This document shows positions 61,296 to 64,000 of a stretch of DNA of 64,000 nt, one piece after another. The notes under the pieces are model-generated. The model was not told the DNA's origin, did not search any database, and was given only the letters and a program-made list of their open reading frames with translations. The translations under genes were made by a program, and so were the position numbers. Each line of letters starts with the position of its first letter. Position 1 is the stretch's first letter. Location of the stretch: assembly GCA_013400975.1 (NCBI GenBank), contig WBMZ01009447.1, positions 1 through 64,000 on the forward strand, given 5' to 3'. This stretch comes from Atrichornis clamosus. Lineage: Eukaryota; Chordata; Aves; Passeriformes; Menuridae.

Positions 61296-61332
61296 ATGTT
61301 CTCTTTATTATATGTTCTCTTTATTATATGTT
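61296..61332. repeat. Tandem repeat, period 16
   Basis: ATGTTCTCTTTATTAT occurs twice exactly (61296 and 61312) and begins a third time. Confidence 0.92.
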
Positions 61333-61439
61333 TTCTAAGAAGTCCAGTCCCTTATGACATTTATAATATTTTTCATCCTCTAGAAATTTCTACTGAGAAT
61401 TTTAAAAATTAAAAAAAAAAAAAGTCCAGAGACTTCCAC

Positions 61440-62300
61440 TGTCACTTAGTTATTGAGGCAAACCCTTTGCTGTCTGCGAACAACAGCTCAAGTCCTGCCA
61501 AAGTTTTGGTTATCAAGTGAACCTGAAAAGCTGCATGATAGACTGCAGCTTTTCAAGAGCTCCCTTATTCAGGCTCATTAGATTCACAACATTCTGCACT
61601 GCAGCAGCTGCAGGGGTTTATTTTTCACTGTCTTTTTCTAAAAGATTTTGTTGTTTGCACATTCAAACTCTTTTCTGAACTCCAGAAACCTTTGAAAATA
61701 GCTCCACTTAAGAAAACTGAAAAAGAGCATGTCTGTAGAAAAAGAGTGTTTTCCTAACTCAGCTTCACTAACCTAAGTAAATGAAATCAGTCTCATGCAG
61801 CAGTCAGATGAGTTATCTCAGTCTTTGATTGGGCTAAACCCTTGGAACTTTCCAACACCTGCAATGAGTCTGTACAACAAATGACAGTATGCAATGTGAT
61901 GGATGTCTGCAAAGCAGCTACTTCAGCAGTTTTAGTTCAAAGAGAGCCCATAGCTCAGTTGGAGCAATTAAAATTGCTGTATTTACTGGTATATTAACTT
62001 TAAATGATCTCAGACAAACACATTTAAGTTGAGAACACAGTTTTTTCAGGGTTGAGAAATTTTGTCCACTTCATCTCTAGGGCGAACACATTTTGGAGCA
62101 TGAGCGCAGATCCAGGAGACCCAGCTATAGAAATAGAAATCAACAGCATACACCAGTCCTTAATGTAATAATGACACATATGGCTATGGGACCCCCCTTA
62201 CGATGACAGAAAGCCATCACTGGCCTACAGCTATCAAGGTTAAGGGTATCTGACAAGCTTTAAAGGCATTATATGCTGTCACCACAGAGTGTTCTTCAGT
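61440..62300. promoter_or_regulatory. Candidate conserved non-coding block with a hairpin
   Basis: Complex, balanced sequence with E-box and GCAGCAGCTGCAG-type palindromic words (near 61601-61613) and the perfect hairpin at 61524-61555. No frame is coding-like. Texture evidence only. Confidence 0.22.
61524..61555. other. Perfect inverted repeat (12-bp arms, 8-nt loop)
   Basis: TGAAAAGCTGCA and TGCAGCTTTTCA flank TGATAGAC. The stem is too short for a typical microRNA precursor but could act as paired protein-binding half-sites or form a cruciform. Confidence 0.85.
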
Positions 62301-64000
62301 TACATCACCTCTTCTGTGAAATAGAGCTCCTGAATCCTGAGAGGTCTGAACAAGATCAGAATTTCATTTCTGAAGAATAGTACTCAATCTCCTCTGGACC
62401 AAAGATAATCACAAAGTCATTTTTGCTTAATTAGGTTTCATTGCATCAACCATGATGATGTCACATTATGGCGTTATCCTGTCAGTGTCTTCTGAAAACA
62501 GTGTCACTCTATTGTTTACTAGCTGTTATTCAAACCTTTTTCATAAGCCTGTCAAATGTTTATGGTATATACTTACAGGAATCAAATCAAAAGACAGATC
62601 TTATATAATTGCAAGTGGTTTTTGAAGTGCTTTAATTGGTGAATTATAAGAACCAATTTTCTAAAAATAAGAAGTTGAAATTTAACATGAGAATAAACAA
62701 AAAATATTATTCTATTTAAAGGTATTCTATACTGCTTTAAAATAGATTTAATTTTTAAATTATATTAATTTTCTGAGGTAATTCCAGCAAAAGAAGAGGA
62801 ATGAATGAGATACTCAGAAATCAAATTTTATTAAGTGTCTGTGTAAACAACCTAATATCTTCAAAGGATTATGGTCTTTTTAACATAAAATTGCCAGTAC
62901 AGGGAGTTGAAGACAGGTCATGTGGTCTCTGAAAACCAGTTTTAACCATATCATAATTGTCTGCACAGACAGTTTAAATGGTTTTGTACTACACTCTTAT
63001 CCAAGGTATATATTTAAAATTTTTACCCTTTTGTTGACACATAGTAAGCTCTAAAGAGTGTAAAGCAATAAATTTGTTTCTGAAATAAAAAAATCTAGAG
63101 GAAACTTTAAGACCTGTAACACATGATGACTTCTGATGTTATGGCACACTAGTAAAAAGCAAGTTTATCTATTTGGCTTCTAATTAAATGCAGTATTTTT
63201 CATCCACTGTGTATTGAGTGTCTTCTGAAGGTAAATAAGTAGCGTTTCTACCTAGGAAAGCAAATTATACTGTAAAAAAATCACAGAGCTTTCAACTCTA
63301 AGTGGTGTTAACACAATAAAATAAATGTATTGGTGTGATTCTCTCTTTTCTCAGTATACTTTGACTTATCTAAATAAAGATTACAAGGTATAACCTTGAA
63401 GTTGTCATCACTTGAGCATTAGTGTTAATATAACCAAGAGTGTCTGCCATTCCCATGGTATAAAATCAGATTCCTTGTGTTACAATTCTTGAGGCATAAT
63501 GATTTTTGTTACTACTACTGCTTAGGTATGACAACTTGAACACTTAAAGTCACTCAGGCAAAAACCACAAATATGTGAACTCTCCACAGTGTTATCAAAA
63601 TGCTGTTCAAACATGTTAAACATCAATTTCATTTCCTTTGGAAGTTAGTTAGTTAGTTGCTTCTGAATTTCAATAAATTAGACTGATATCTATGCAAATT
63701 CCCAACTGCTCATTTCCTAAAATTATGCAGATACTTTCAACTTTAGCAATGGTGGATTTAGATGAAACTGGGACTGTGACCATGTGAACTGATCTTTTTA
63801 TACTGTAAATGATGCTATTGTCTATACTGCAGTTTTAGCGTGTTGAGGCTGCTTTTCCTCTTGTCATTCAAAGCAGCAATAAGACTTTTTTTATTTTGAG
63901 AGGTGTTCAAGATTGTATTTCTCACACAAGTCCTGGTGAACTGATTTTTTGCTTTACAATGCTGAAAGTCCAGAATAGAGAAGGGTCATCTGGCGAGGAT
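62301..64000. other. AT-rich unique DNA to the window edge
   Basis: No gene or interspersed repeat is recognised. A short (GTTA)4 tract lies near 63645-63658. Confidence 0.5.

Noticed and set aside
1..64000. CRISPR arrays, operons, phage or plasmid features, tRNA or rRNA genes
   Set aside because: Composition, CR1 and ERV content show a vertebrate nuclear genome. No spaced direct repeats, cloverleaf or rRNA sequence was recognised by eye.

Overview
The window looks like AT-rich vertebrate nuclear DNA, most likely from a bird. The evidence is three CR1 LINE remnants with the typical avian 3' end, two solo LTRs of a common avian ERVL-type family, and one well-preserved solo LTR with a 6-bp target duplication. 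There are no bacterial features: no operons, Shine-Dalgarno sites or long ORFs. The longest open frames (about 60-155 codons) are chance frames or lie inside repeats, so none is called as a gene.

Layout. 1-7.67 kb is plain AT-rich DNA. 7.67-22.13 kb holds every transposable element recognised here: ERVL-type LTR (minus), CR1 (plus), an unclassified GC-rich block at 12.3-12.8 kb, CR1 (minus), ERVL-type LTR (minus), a 1-kb CR1 with a deleted reverse-transcriptase core (minus), and a solo class II-like LTR (minus). 22.1-64 kb has no recognisable interspersed repeat apart from a possible 50-bp CR1 scrap. It contains small tandem repeats, a 58-base A homopolymer at 28.1 kb, a minisatellite ending in a perfect 23-bp palindrome at 32.7 kb, an exact 100-bp tandem duplication at 57.8 kb, and several higher-complexity blocks that look like conserved non-coding DNA.

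Genes. No complete gene is visible. The best coding evidence is a pair of short plus-strand exon-like segments at 48,684-48,792 and 50,378-50,463. They have splice-like borders and compatible phase, and the first encodes an acidic, protein-like peptide I cannot assign to a family. Further exon-like segments at 40.7, 43.2, 51.4, 51.8 and 53.8 kb are weaker. Pseudo-exons are common in vertebrate DNA, so these are hypotheses. If they are real, most of the window is intron of a plus-strand gene. All three LTRs lie antisense to that direction, which fits but does not prove it.
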